A stretch of 43,015 bases of DNA, taken from assembly GCA_029262835.1 (NCBI GenBank), contig JAJCYQ010000055.1:1-43015 (forward strand), written 5' to 3'. Within the stretch, counting starts at the first letter, position 1. Each line of letters starts with the position of its first letter. Source of the DNA: Bacteroidota bacterium (GTDB taxonomy: Bacteria; Bacteroidota; Rhodothermia; Rhodothermales; UBA10348). Below the pieces are notes generated by a model that had not been told where the DNA came from, did no database searches, and worked only from the letters and a program-made list of their open reading frames with translations. This document shows positions 1 to 9,003 of this stretch, piece after piece. The position numbers and the translations under genes are program-made.

Positions 1-509
1 GCATAGAGCGTCTCGAGCGGGACCTTGTCCACGTGCGCGGCGATCTGGAAAACACTGTCGGCCGACGTATACACAATCGGATCGCCCGTGGCCAGATGCT
101 CCGCTCCGAACGCATCGATAACCACCGTGCCCGACTCCGGGCGATTACCGAGGGCTCGCCGGCATCCGGTCTCGCGCAGGAATGCTTCAATAACCTCGGC
201 CGGGAAGCCTTCCGGGTACGTCGGAAACGGCTCGGCCAGCCGGATGCCGGCGAGCTCCCAGTGGCCCGTTGTAGAATCCTTGCCAGCCGATACTTCCTGC
301 ATCCGGCCGTACGAAGCAGCGGGGGCCTGGCCGCACCGCACACCATCGAGCGCCGCAATGCAGCCCAGCCCCAGGCGCTCCAGGTTGGGCAGCGACGGGC
401 GGCAGGCCGCCAGTACGTGGCCCAGCGTGTGGCTCCCCGCGTCGCCGTACGCGGCGGCGTCGGGCGCCTCCCCTATGCCGACGCCATCGAGAATGATACT
501 GACATACAT
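1..509 (-). CDS. deoB: Phosphopentomutase, N-terminal part (runs off left edge)
   Basis: The minus-strand frame from ATG at 509 is open to base 1 and encodes about 169 residues. Phosphopentomutase interconverts (deoxy)ribose 1-phosphate and 5-phosphate in nucleoside salvage; it is a cytosolic, Mn-dependent alkaline-phosphatase-superfamily enzyme. The N-terminal metal-site region reads ILDGVGIGEAPDAAAYGD. Next comes the family signature EVSAGKDSTTGHWE, which contains the phosphorylated threonine, and then DPIVYTSADSVFQIAAH. The family is usually about 390-400 residues, so more than half lies outside the window. An in-frame GTG directly before the ATG is an alternative start; no clear Shine-Dalgarno is seen. 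The start is only 6 bp after the stop of the upstream gene, suggesting co-transcription. The family call is secure; the gene is partial only because of the window edge. Confidence 0.95.
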   Translation of the reverse strand, partial: MYVSIILDGVGIGEAPDAAAYGDAGSHTLGHVLAACRPSLPNLERLGLGCIAALDGVRCGQAPAASYGRMQEVSAGKDSTTGHWELAGIRLAEPFPTYPEGFPAEVIEAFLRETGCRRALGNRPESGTVVIDAFGAEHLATGDPIVYTSADSVFQIAAHVDKVPLETLY

Positions 510-515
510 CACGTT

Positions 516-1961
516 CTATTCGACAATGGTGCACTCGCCCGTCTCGAAGGCCGACTGCAGGGCGGCGGTGGCATGAGCCCGCAGCGAATCGGGTCCACCG
601 TGCTGTTCGCCGCAGATCACAACACCAATACTGACCCCGCCATCGAGCGGCGCCTCCTCCTCGTCGAACGCCTCCTGGATGCGCGCCGCCCACGCGGCCA
701 CGCTTTCACGCTCGCCGTGGTAGAACACGCCGAACGTCAGCTCTCCGAAGCGCTCAATCCGGGCATCGAGGGCGATTTCCCGGAGTCGACCCTCAAAACG
801 CACCTCCAGATCTTCCAACTGCTCTTCCGGGACCCCACCATCCTCTGCCTTGTTCAGGAGAACGAGGGCGAGCGAGAGGTCGTGCCCCATGGAGCGTGAG
901 CGCTCCATTTCGTCGGCAATGATTTCCCGGCGCGGCTTACCGTGGTCGGCGCCGCCTTCCGCCAGATCCCCGTCGGCGGCCGTATCCAGAAGGACCGCCA
1001 TGAGACGGCCGTACTGCTCCAGAAGCACACGAACAGCTGCGCTTTCAAGGCCACCGTCGTGCACCGTATCGACCAGAAGAATGAACACGTCGGGCCGCTT
1101 CTTCGATGCAATGGGCACCATGGCGACCTGCCGCACATTGATAGGCTCATGATAATAGCCCAGTTTCTGCTTCGAGAAGCCGTTCGGCCCAATGCGCGGG
1201 TAGACGATGGGTACGAGCGTGCGGTGGCCCGCCATGAGCGGATCGGCCGTGGCGAAGCTGCCGCCACTGCGGGCGTAGGAATTCTGGCTCACCATGGCCT
1301 CGACATGGTAACGCAGCGGAGCTTCTTCCTGGCGCAACAGACACACCGTATAGGCATCGACCGATGCCCTCAGCGAGCGGAGCGCTGGTACGAGGATCTC
1401 ATTACCGCGGCTCGATGAGGCTTCTGCCACCATGATCCGGGCGCGCGGGGGGCGCGTACGGGCTTTGCCAACCACTGGTGCGGCCGCCACTTCCGCCCGG
1501 TAGGGATCGGCCGGCTCCATGACGCCAGGGGCGGACGGCTCCCGGGCTGGGCTCGACGCACCAGATGCCGCCTCGGCCTCGTTCGCGCGCTCGTCGGCCG
1601 TGGTGCCATCTCCACTCGACTCCTCCTCGCCGGCCTCGTCAGGTGTCGACGCCGAAGGACCCGCAGCAGATCGGCTCTTCGGCTTGATGTCAATGATTCC
1701 GAGCGATGCCAGATCGTCGTCATCCTGCTCGGGAAGCTCGGAATAGACCTCTGGAACATCGCTGTGGCGACGTCGCATGGCGACCGATACCAGAACGCCC
1801 GCAATCACCAGTAGTCCGGCGGCAACGGCATATAAAACAGGCATGGGCAGCGCCCACGCCAGGGCAGCAGACACGAGCGCAGAAATGACCAGAAGTACGC
1901 GGAGCATGGCAATGTGTTGGGTGAACAGGGCCAAGCTACCCGCGCGTTTCAGAAAAGTCAA
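516..1961 (-). CDS. Membrane protein with degenerate GGDEF-like C-terminal domain
   Basis: 481 residues. An N-terminal pair of hydrophobic segments (about residues 19-65, ending in an Arg-rich stop) is followed by an acidic, Ser/Pro-rich linker (about 70-175) and a mixed alpha/beta domain (about 175-330) that could be GAF-like. The last about 130 residues resemble a GGDEF domain: a strand like SLALVLLNKAED, then RIERFGELTFGVFYHG where active enzymes have the GG(D/E)EF loop, then a GVSIGVV strand and an Ala-rich final helix. The catalytic loop is lost (FGELTFG), so diguanylate cyclase activity is unlikely; a binding or structural role is inferred. ATG at 1961 is the longest start; Met19 (1907), just before the first hydrophobic segment, is an alternative. 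It lies 6 bp upstream of deoB. The GGDEF relation is by eye and moderate. Confidence 0.7.
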   Translation of the reverse strand: MTFLKRAGSLALFTQHIAMLRVLLVISALVSAALAWALPMPVLYAVAAGLLVIAGVLVSVAMRRRHSDVPEVYSELPEQDDDDLASLGIIDIKPKSRSAAGPSASTPDEAGEEESSGDGTTADERANEAEAASGASSPAREPSAPGVMEPADPYRAEVAAAPVVGKARTRPPRARIMVAEASSSRGNEILVPALRSLRASVDAYTVCLLRQEEAPLRYHVEAMVSQNSYARSGGSFATADPLMAGHRTLVPIVYPRIGPNGFSKQKLGYYHEPINVRQVAMVPIASKKRPDVFILLVDTVHDGGLESAAVRVLLEQYGRLMAVLLDTAADGDLAEGGADHGKPRREIIADEMERSRSMGHDLSLALVLLNKAEDGGVPEEQLEDLEVRFEGRLREIALDARIERFGELTFGVFYHGERESVAAWAARIQEAFDEEEAPLDGGVSIGVVICGEQHGGPDSLRAHATAALQSAFETGECTIVE

Positions 1962-2045
1962 TTACGGGATCCATAGTGAGACACGGAACGCATGGCTCTC
2001 GTTGCAAAACACTCCTGAGAGCCCATAAAAGACGTTTTCAGCAAA

Positions 2046-2062
2046 TTGGCACGGCTATTGAT
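2046..2062 (+). promoter_or_regulatory. Possible sigma-54-like promoter element
   Basis: TTGGCACGGCTATTGAT matches the -24/-12 consensus TGGCACG-N4-TTGCW at every position except the C of the -12 GC, which is A here. It lies about 58 bp upstream of the giant secreted-protein start. A short hairpin (CCCGCA / TGCGGG, 2072-2091) would sit at the start of the leader. Because the mismatch is at a key base, this is only a candidate. Confidence 0.25.
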
Positions 2063-2119
2063 GATGAGCGACCCGCAGTCCCATGTGCGGGCTGATTTCA
2101 TCACAAAGCTTAAAAGACC

Positions 2120-5100
2120 ATGCGTCCCTTCATTACTGACACCCTCCGCAAGCTGGCCTTCGTGCCGGTTCTCCTCGCGCTCCTCATGGCCGTGCCGCTC
2201 CAGGCGCACGCTGCCCTGGGCGCGGCCAACGGCGACCGGTCTCTGACCGACTGCAACGAATGTGACGAAAAAGTCGTGACCGTCATGCTGCGCTACGACG
2301 GCAGCACACCGGCGCGCGTTGTTGTCCGAACGGATAAAGGCAAAGCCAGCGACCGAACCATCTATTTTGATGAAGTGTTGTCCCCTGGCCAGCTGTTTGC
2401 CTTTACCGGCGACCAGAAAAACAACGAGTTCGACGGCAACAACCTGCACATTGTCGTGCTCGACGAAAACGACGGCGGGGACGCAGCCACGGCAGGCGGC
2501 AGCAAGGACAGCGACGTGAACGTGATTGCGTTCCACGTCAGTTGCTCGCAGCCCATTGTTGTTGGCATGGATGCTGCCCAGCAGGATGAATGGGATGACG
2601 GCGACGAGAACGACAACGTATCGAACGACCCCGACAAGGGGCTTTTCTACGTTACCGGTGCCATTGAGAAGAACGGCAACGCGCTCTGCTCGTCCCCGAA
2701 TGGCGACTCGGACGATGAAGACACCTGCAAGCTCGAAGGCGGTGACATCGGTACTCACGGCGTGACCGTTGAGGTCGACGGCGAAACAGTGACCATCCTG
2801 TCCTGGATCGAGAAGGACGACTCGCCCGGCGAGTACATTGGTTTTACGCTCGACCGGGAAGTAGAGAATGCCGTTGTTAAAGCGGGCAACATGTTCTATC
2901 CCTTCTCCGGCAATTCCTGGACGCACCCGAACGGCACGTCCGGCCCTGCGGCCAAGGCGATTTCCAACATTGACTTCTGCGACGCAGATCTTCCCGACGA
3001 CGACGGCGACGACGACGGCGACGACGACGGCGATGACGACGGCGACGACGACGGCGACGACGACGGCGAAGAAGACGGCGACGACGACGGCGATGACGAC
3101 GGCGATGACGACGGCGATGACGACGGCGATGACGACGGCGATGACGACGGCGATGACGACGGCGACGACGACGGCGATGACGACGGCGATGACGACGGCG
3201 ATGACGACGGCGATGACGACGGCGATGACGACGGCGATGACGACGGCGATGACGACGGCGATGACGGCGACGATGACGACGGCGATGACGACGGCGATGA
3301 CGGCGACGGCGGCGACCCGGTTGGCGAGTGCCTCCCCGAGATCGATTTTGAGACCGACGGCGACGGCCAGGCCCTCGCGCCCGGCACCATCATCACGAAC
3401 CAGTTTGCCGCGTTCGGCATGACGGTATCGACCAACAACCCGAACAAGCCCGCCATGCTGTTCGACGCGGGTAATCCGACCGGCGGCGACCCTGACCTCG
3501 GCGCGCCGAACGAAGACTTCGGTGGCCCTGGCGAAGGCAACGGTGGTGGCCTGAACCAGCCTGGCGCCAACAGCGCCGCGCTCGGCAACGTCCTCATCAT
3601 TTCCGAGGACGGAGACAGCAATGATCCCGACGACAACGCCAATGGCGGTACGCTCATCTTCGAGTTCGACTCGGACAAGAAGCTCGCCGAAGTCCACATT
3701 CTGGACGTCGACAACGTTGAAGTCGCGGGGATTATCACGGCCTACGACGCCAACAACAATGTAATCGAGACCCAGCAGATCCTGGCGCTCGGCGACAACA
3801 GCATCCAGGTTGTGCCCTTCACGGCCACCGGCGTACGCAAGATTACCGTCGAGCTGCCTGGTAGCGGCGCCGTAGCCCGCATTGTCACGTGCACCGAAGA
3901 CCCGGCCCCGCTCGGCTCCATCGGCGACACGGTCTTTGAAGACACGAACGGCAACCAGGTGCAGGATGGCGGCGAGGCTGGCATTCCCGGCGTCGACGTC
4001 CGTCTCTACACCGACAATGGCAACCAGCTCGTCGAAGTCACGACGACAGACGCCAACGGCAACTACCTCTTCGATGCGCTGCCAGCCGGTGACTACAGCG
4101 TGGATGTGGTCGACGCGACCGTCCCCGCTGGTCTCAACCTCACAACGAACAACGATCCCGAGCCGGTAACGCTCGCCGCAGGACAGGACTTTCTGGATGC
4201 GGACTTCGGTTACCAGCCGGACGCTCCGCAGGGCGACCCCGACATCAAGGTCGAGAAGTCCTCGAGCCAGGCATCTGTTGATCTGGGAGATACGTTCTCC
4301 TACACGCTGACGGCAACCAACATCGGCGGCGCGGATGCCAGTGGCGTCGAGCTGACCGATACGCTCCCCTACGGAGTCGAGTTTGTAAGCGCAACGGGCA
4401 CAACGTCCTACGACGCGAACGCCCATGTCCTGACCTGGACGGTGGGTACGCTCGCGGCGAGCGCATCGACCCAGATCACGGTCACCGTCACAGTCGACTG
4501 GATGACAGGCACGTACACCGGCGGCTTCCTTCAGGACGGCGTGTACAAGTTGCAGAACCACCCGGATGGCGCGGTGAACCCGCCCTTCTACGGGCTGCGT
4601 CTTGACAAGCTGTTCGGCAATCTCGGCCCCATCACGTTCGACTTCGAGCACGCCCAGTCCGACATGCGCATGCGCATTGAAGACGGCGGCCAGACGATCG
4701 TGATCTACGGCCAGACCTGGGGCGGTCGCGACTCGGGCAGCGGGTACGATTTCGCTGGCATGTGGGACGTTCAGTTCATCTACGACGGGACGGTAACGCC
4801 GGCCCCCGGCGATGACGACCTGATTGTGAGCGTCGAAAGCGACCGCGGCACCATCATTCCGCGCTACACGACGACACACTTCTCGGCGAACCAGGTCTAC
4901 GAGTTGGCTCCGAAGTTCGCGAATGGTTTCTCGTTCCGCCTTGGCGACGAGGACAGCGACAACGGGCACCGCGGGTTTGATGGCATTTCCGGATGGGGAT
5001 GGATCAAACACAACGGCAATGGTACGCTCTCGCACAAGTCGACCAGCGACTGGCTCTTCACGGCGCACCCGGCACCGGATGCGTTCGAGAACTGCGTCGA

Positions 5101-8100
5101 GCTGACGGGCATGAACGAGACGGATGCTGATGCGGCCAACAACCAGGCCTGCGTCACGACTCCTCCTGTCGATCCCGGCGCGAATGAGCTCTCTGGCACC
5201 GTCTTCTTTGACACGAACCAGGACGGCTTCCTGTCAGGCGGCGAAAGCGGCCAGGGCGGTGTGACAGTGAATGTCTACCGCGACCTGAATGGCAACGGCG
5301 TCCGGGAAGGTGGAGAGCCGCTCTTTGACAGCGTTGTCACGGCCGGTGACGGTACATACTCCGTCGCCATCCCGACCGTTGGTCACTTCGTGATCGAGAC
5401 CGACTTCCCGGGAAGCTACCCGGCGAACGCCTCGCTCACGACGGACAACATCGAGCTCGCCTTCTTCGCAGGCTTCGGTCTCGTGGATGCGAACAACAAC
5501 TTCGGGTTCTTCGCCGGTGGCGGTGGCCCGGATCCGGACGAGATCGACCTCAGCCTCACGAAGTCTGCCGACGTGGCCGCGGTGCAGGTGGGTGGCAATA
5601 TCACCTACACCCTCACGCTCGCGAACAGCAGTGATGCTGACGTGGCCGCCACAGGTATCGAGGTCTGGGACACGTTCCCGAACGCCCTTATCCAGATCCA
5701 GTCGGTAACGCCCGCAGCTGGCGTACTGGTGAACAATGCAACCGGCCAGATCAAATGGACGGTGGCAAGCCTGGCGCCTGGCGCCAGCGTACAGATCACC
5801 GTCGTAGCCGAGGCCACGGGCGCCGGACAGGCCGAAAACTGCGCCGAAGTAGGCACAGCATCTGGCGGCGACGATACGGACTCCACGCCGGGTAACGGTG
5901 TGAACCAGGAAGATGACTCCGACTGCGCGACGGTCGAAATCACACAGGACCCGCCGTCCAGCGGCGCATCGATTGGTGACTTCGTATTCCAGGATGCCAA
6001 CAACAACGGCCTCCAGGATGCGGGTGAGCAGGGTCTCGGTGGCATTCTCGTGCGGCTCTACGCTGGCGCGTGTGGCCCGAACGGCGCCCCGATTGCACTG
6101 CGTACGACGCAGCCGAACGGAGCATACCTCTTCACCGGCCTGCCGGCTGGCGACTACTGCGTGGACGTCCGTGACGACACGGTGCCTTTCGGCTTCGTGC
6201 TCTCGACCGGCAACGACCCGATGACTGTCAACCTGACCTCGAACGAGCAGTTCGACGACGCCGACTTCGGATACTTCTATGATCCGCAGCTGACGACCGT
6301 TGACCTCGAGCTCGTCAAGGAAGTCAATACGTCGGCTCCAGCCCTGAACGAAAATGTAACTTTCACTATTACAATTCGGAACCAGGGTCCTGGCACGGCA
6401 ACGGGCGTCATTGTCCGCGACATCATCCCGGTCGGTCTCCAGTTCGTGTCCTCCAACCCGTCGGTAGGCAGCTACGACCCGTCGAAGCTCGGCTACTGGA
6501 CGATTGGTACGCTCGAAGCGGGTCAGACGGAAGTCTTGACCATTACGACGACCGTTGTGATCACGAACATGATTGAGAACATTGCCCAGGTCGTGGCTGT
6601 GGATCAGCCGGACATTGACTCGACACCCGGCAACGGTGTGCCCGACGAAGATGACCAGGACAATGCACTCGTCGAGTCGCGTGGCCCGGGCGCGGCTGGT
6701 GACATCACACGCGCCGAGTGCGCCGACATTGGCACCATCAACGCCCTCTTCTACGAGCCGAACGCCAACGTGGTGCTCGCAGGCTCGCAGATCGGCAGCG
6801 TGCACATCTCGAACGACCAGGGTCAGAACTGGCCGGTCGCCATGCAGTCCAACAACAATGCGGCTGTGACCGACATCGTAGGTCTTGCAGATGGCTCCGC
6901 CATCTTTGCATCGACCTTCGGCGACGGCGTATGGCGCTCAGTGGATGGCGGCGAAACGTGGAGCAAGTACCGCCTCGGTACCAACAAGATCGAGGATCTT
7001 GACCTGGACGAAGTGAACAACGTGCTCTATGCGGCGGCCGACAAGAAGGTCATGACGGTCGATCTGGGAACCGGCGCCACAGCGACGCTCCCGGCCGATC
7101 CGTTCGGCGACCAGGTGCTCTCGCTCGTCTATGACGACGCGAACTCCCGCCTCATCGCGGCCTCGGCGGCGGCGGGCGCATGGAAGTTCGAAAGCGGCAC
7201 GTGGACAGACGTGAACAACGGCCTGCCGATTGGCAAGATCAACGCGATGATCGTGACCCCAGCTGGTATGGTGCTGGCTGGCACGAACTCCGACGGCGTC
7301 TACGTCTTCGGTGGCGGCAGCTGGATCCAGTTCGGAATGGGCCTTGACAGCGACCCCATCGAGTCCTTCGGCCTCGGTGGCAACGGCGAAATTCTTGCTG
7401 GATCGCGCGAGTCAGGTGCCTACTTCTACAACCAGATCAGTGGCAACTGGGAATCGATCGGCAACCTGCCCATCTTCACGGTGGCCTCGATGGCGGCCGG
7501 TGCCCAGGGCGAAGTCTACGCCGGTGCACCCGGTGAAGGCATCTATCTGATTGTCGATACGGACTTCGACGGCATTCCGGACATGAGTCACCAGGTGGCC
7601 AACTTCATGACGAACGCGGTCATCCAGGACATGGTCATTGACGAAGATGGAAACATCTGGGCGGCGAGCTTCGGATACGGCGTGCTTTTCTCAAGCGACG
7701 GCGGCAACTGCTGGGCCCGCATGAACCGTGGCCTGGAGAACCTGTGGACGTTCGCCATTGACCGCACGTCGGACGGTACGCTGTTCATCGGTATCTGGGC
7801 CGACGGTCTGGGCGGCATCTGGCGCTCGACCAACAACGGCCAGGATTGGGAGCTCGTTGGCTTCCCGACCCGCCAGATCATCTCGATTGCAGTCGATCCG
7901 AACAACGAAGACATCGTCTACGCTGGTGCCAACCTCTCGGGTGAGGGAAGCATCGTGGTCTCGACCGACGGTGGTGACTCCTGGACGCAGCTCCAGTCGT
8001 TCATCCAGCCGGTCTGGGCCATCCGTATCGACCCGGCCAATTCCGATCACATAGTGGCAGGAACGCTCGGCGATGGTGTCTACGAAAGCACCGACGCTGG

Positions 8101-8806
8101 CGCAACGTGGACGCAGATTGGTTCGGTTGCAAACGGCCTGGCCGATCCTAACGGGTTTGACCTGCAGTTCGGTCCGGACGGTGCGCTCTACGCGGCGACC
8201 AACCGGGGCGTGTACCGCTACGACAGCGCGGGCCAGTTCCCGACCTTCACGTGGGCGCTCGTCGGCAATGGCAGCGAGGACTTCCAGTTCCGCACCATCG
8301 AGTTTGTTGGCAACAACATCTACGGTGGCACATGGAACGCGGGTCTCGTGATGTATGACAGCCTGACCGGCGACTGGACGGATCTCGGGCTCGGTGACAT
8401 CCCGGTCATCGCGTTTGCCGTGCACGAACTCTCGCAGACGCTCGTGATTGGCACGGACGGACAGGGTGTGTTCCTGAACCACAACATTGGACAGAGCATT
8501 TCAACGTCAGTCGAGAACGTTCTCGTCGGCGGCGAACTGCCCACGTCCTTCGGACTGGATCAGAATTACCCGAACCCGTTTGCCTCGCAGACGACCGTAC
8601 CGTTCCGCCTCGTGAACTCCGAGTACGTGAACGTGACCGTCCACGACATGCTGGGCCGTGAGGTCACAACACTCGTCGACGAGGTGCTGCAGGCTGGCGA
8701 GCACCACGCCCGCTGGACGGCCGAGGACCTGCCCTCCGGAACGTACCTTGTCCGCCTCCGCGCGGGTGAGCACTCGTTCACGCGGATGGTTGTGCTCATG
8801 AAGTAA
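2120..8806 (+). CDS. Giant T9SS-exported adhesin-like multidomain protein
   Basis: 2228 residues. A signal peptide (residues 1-32, MRPFITDTLRKLAFVPVLLA, ending AHA) implies Sec export. Modules in order: a unique Cys-containing N-terminal domain (about 33-290); an Asp/Gly tract (293-398); an anchor-like beta domain (about 400-595); SdrD_B-like 1 (599-700); DUF11-like 1 (707-794), split by an inserted domain (about 794-987) with its tail resuming at about 990-1015; SdrD_B-like 2 (1024-1132); DUF11-like 2 (1141-1272); SdrD_B-like 3 (1281-1387); DUF11-like 3 (1394-1524). A beta-propeller with Asp-box motifs (SVDGGETW, STDGGDSW, STDAGATW) covers about 1531-2124. The C-terminus is a T9SS type A sorting domain (about 2140-2228) with LDQNYPNPF and a GTYLVRL strand. 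Role inferred: cell-surface adhesion or display. It appears monocistronic and ends at a strong terminator. The molecular target is unknown. Confidence 0.92.
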   Translation: MRPFITDTLRKLAFVPVLLALLMAVPLQAHAALGAANGDRSLTDCNECDEKVVTVMLRYDGSTPARVVVRTDKGKASDRTIYFDEVLSPGQLFAFTGDQKNNEFDGNNLHIVVLDENDGGDAATAGGSKDSDVNVIAFHVSCSQPIVVGMDAAQQDEWDDGDENDNVSNDPDKGLFYVTGAIEKNGNALCSSPNGDSDDEDTCKLEGGDIGTHGVTVEVDGETVTILSWIEKDDSPGEYIGFTLDREVENAVVKAGNMFYPFSGNSWTHPNGTSGPAAKAISNIDFCDADLPDDDGDDDGDDDGDDDGDDDGDDDGEEDGDDDGDDDGDDDGDDDGDDDGDDDGDDDGDDDGDDDGDDDGDDDGDDDGDDDGDDDGDDDGDDGDDDDGDDDGDDGDGGDPVGECLPEIDFETDGDGQALAPGTIITNQFAAFGMTVSTNNPNKPAMLFDAGNPTGGDPDLGAPNEDFGGPGEGNGGGLNQPGANSAALGNVLIISEDGDSNDPDDNANGGTLIFEFDSDKKLAEVHILDVDNVEVAGIITAYDANNNVIETQQILALGDNSIQVVPFTATGVRKITVELPGSGAVARIVTCTEDPAPLGSIGDTVFEDTNGNQVQDGGEAGIPGVDVRLYTDNGNQLVEVTTTDANGNYLFDALPAGDYSVDVVDATVPAGLNLTTNNDPEPVTLAAGQDFLDADFGYQPDAPQGDPDIKVEKSSSQASVDLGDTFSYTLTATNIGGADASGVELTDTLPYGVEFVSATGTTSYDANAHVLTWTVGTLAASASTQITVTVTVDWMTGTYTGGFLQDGVYKLQNHPDGAVNPPFYGLRLDKLFGNLGPITFDFEHAQSDMRMRIEDGGQTIVIYGQTWGGRDSGSGYDFAGMWDVQFIYDGTVTPAPGDDDLIVSVESDRGTIIPRYTTTHFSANQVYELAPKFANGFSFRLGDEDSDNGHRGFDGISGWGWIKHNGNGTLSHKSTSDWLFTAHPAPDAFENCVELTGMNETDADAANNQACVTTPPVDPGANELSGTVFFDTNQDGFLSGGESGQGGVTVNVYRDLNGNGVREGGEPLFDSVVTAGDGTYSVAIPTVGHFVIETDFPGSYPANASLTTDNIELAFFAGFGLVDANNNFGFFAGGGGPDPDEIDLSLTKSADVAAVQVGGNITYTLTLANSSDADVAATGIEVWDTFPNALIQIQSVTPAAGVLVNNATGQIKWTVASLAPGASVQITVVAEATGAGQAENCAEVGTASGGDDTDSTPGNGVNQEDDSDCATVEITQDPPSSGASIGDFVFQDANNNGLQDAGEQGLGGILVRLYAGACGPNGAPIALRTTQPNGAYLFTGLPAGDYCVDVRDDTVPFGFVLSTGNDPMTVNLTSNEQFDDADFGYFYDPQLTTVDLELVKEVNTSAPALNENVTFTITIRNQGPGTATGVIVRDIIPVGLQFVSSNPSVGSYDPSKLGYWTIGTLEAGQTEVLTITTTVVITNMIENIAQVVAVDQPDIDSTPGNGVPDEDDQDNALVESRGPGAAGDITRAECADIGTINALFYEPNANVVLAGSQIGSVHISNDQGQNWPVAMQSNNNAAVTDIVGLADGSAIFASTFGDGVWRSVDGGETWSKYRLGTNKIEDLDLDEVNNVLYAAADKKVMTVDLGTGATATLPADPFGDQVLSLVYDDANSRLIAASAAAGAWKFESGTWTDVNNGLPIGKINAMIVTPAGMVLAGTNSDGVYVFGGGSWIQFGMGLDSDPIESFGLGGNGEILAGSRESGAYFYNQISGNWESIGNLPIFTVASMAAGAQGEVYAGAPGEGIYLIVDTDFDGIPDMSHQVANFMTNAVIQDMVIDEDGNIWAASFGYGVLFSSDGGNCWARMNRGLENLWTFAIDRTSDGTLFIGIWADGLGGIWRSTNNGQDWELVGFPTRQIISIAVDPNNEDIVYAGANLSGEGSIVVSTDGGDSWTQLQSFIQPVWAIRIDPANSDHIVAGTLGDGVYESTDAGATWTQIGSVANGLADPNGFDLQFGPDGALYAATNRGVYRYDSAGQFPTFTWALVGNGSEDFQFRTIEFVGNNIYGGTWNAGLVMYDSLTGDWTDLGLGDIPVIAFAVHELSQTLVIGTDGQGVFLNHNIGQSISTSVENVLVGGELPTSFGLDQNYPNPFASQTTVPFRLVNSEYVNVTVHDMLGREVTTLVDEVLQAGEHHARWTAEDLPSGTYLVRLRAGEHSFTRMVVLMK
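2996..3318 (+). repeat. 12-bp tandem repeat encoding a DDDG tract
   Basis: About 26 copies of a 12-bp unit, mostly GATGACGACGGC with some GACGACGACGGC, encode (Asp-Asp-Asp-Gly)n inside the giant secreted protein. One unit is changed to Glu-Glu-Asp-Gly near the start and the last units are irregular. Such acidic linkers commonly bind calcium or act as stiff spacers. Near-perfect identity at the DNA level makes the tract prone to length change by slippage. Confidence 0.9.
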
Positions 8807-8866
8807 TCGCTCGCGGGCGACACGCGCTGCTGAAGCGCGCGAACCGTACCGGCGAAAAAGCGCCGA

Positions 8867-8896
8867 GGGGCGGGGCCGGAAGGCCCCGCCCCTTTT
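8867..8896 (+). terminator. Rho-independent terminator after the giant protein
   Basis: A perfect 11-bp GC stem (GGGGCGGGGCC / GGCCCCGCCCC) with a four-base loop GGAA is followed by TTTT, 61 bp after the stop codon of the giant gene. This is the clearest intrinsic terminator in the window. Confidence 0.85.
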
Positions 8897-9003
8897 GCGT
8901 TTGTAGCCCGCTGCCGCCCTGGCCACCGTTACCGACCGTCTGCGCTCCGCCCCAGCCTTCCGCGCAATCTGGCCGCGCGGTGCCGACAACCGTATCTTCC
9001 CGC

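Noticed and set aside
33-899. Plus-strand open frame of 288 residues at the left edge
   Set aside because: Antisense to deoB and the GGDEF-like gene, both of which have recognisable family motifs on the minus strand.
2996-3318. Regular repeats that might suggest a CRISPR array
   Set aside because: The unit is 12 bp with no spacers and encodes a continuous DDDG protein tract.
1958-5068. A 1036-residue open frame on the minus strand, including a long Val/Ile/Ala repeat
   Set aside because: It is the antisense shadow of the giant secreted gene; the repeat is the reverse reading of the DDDG array, and high-GC codon use keeps the frame open.
5234-6805. A 523-residue minus-strand open frame
   Set aside because: Antisense shadow of the SdrD_B/DUF11 region; no start context, signal or domain of its own.
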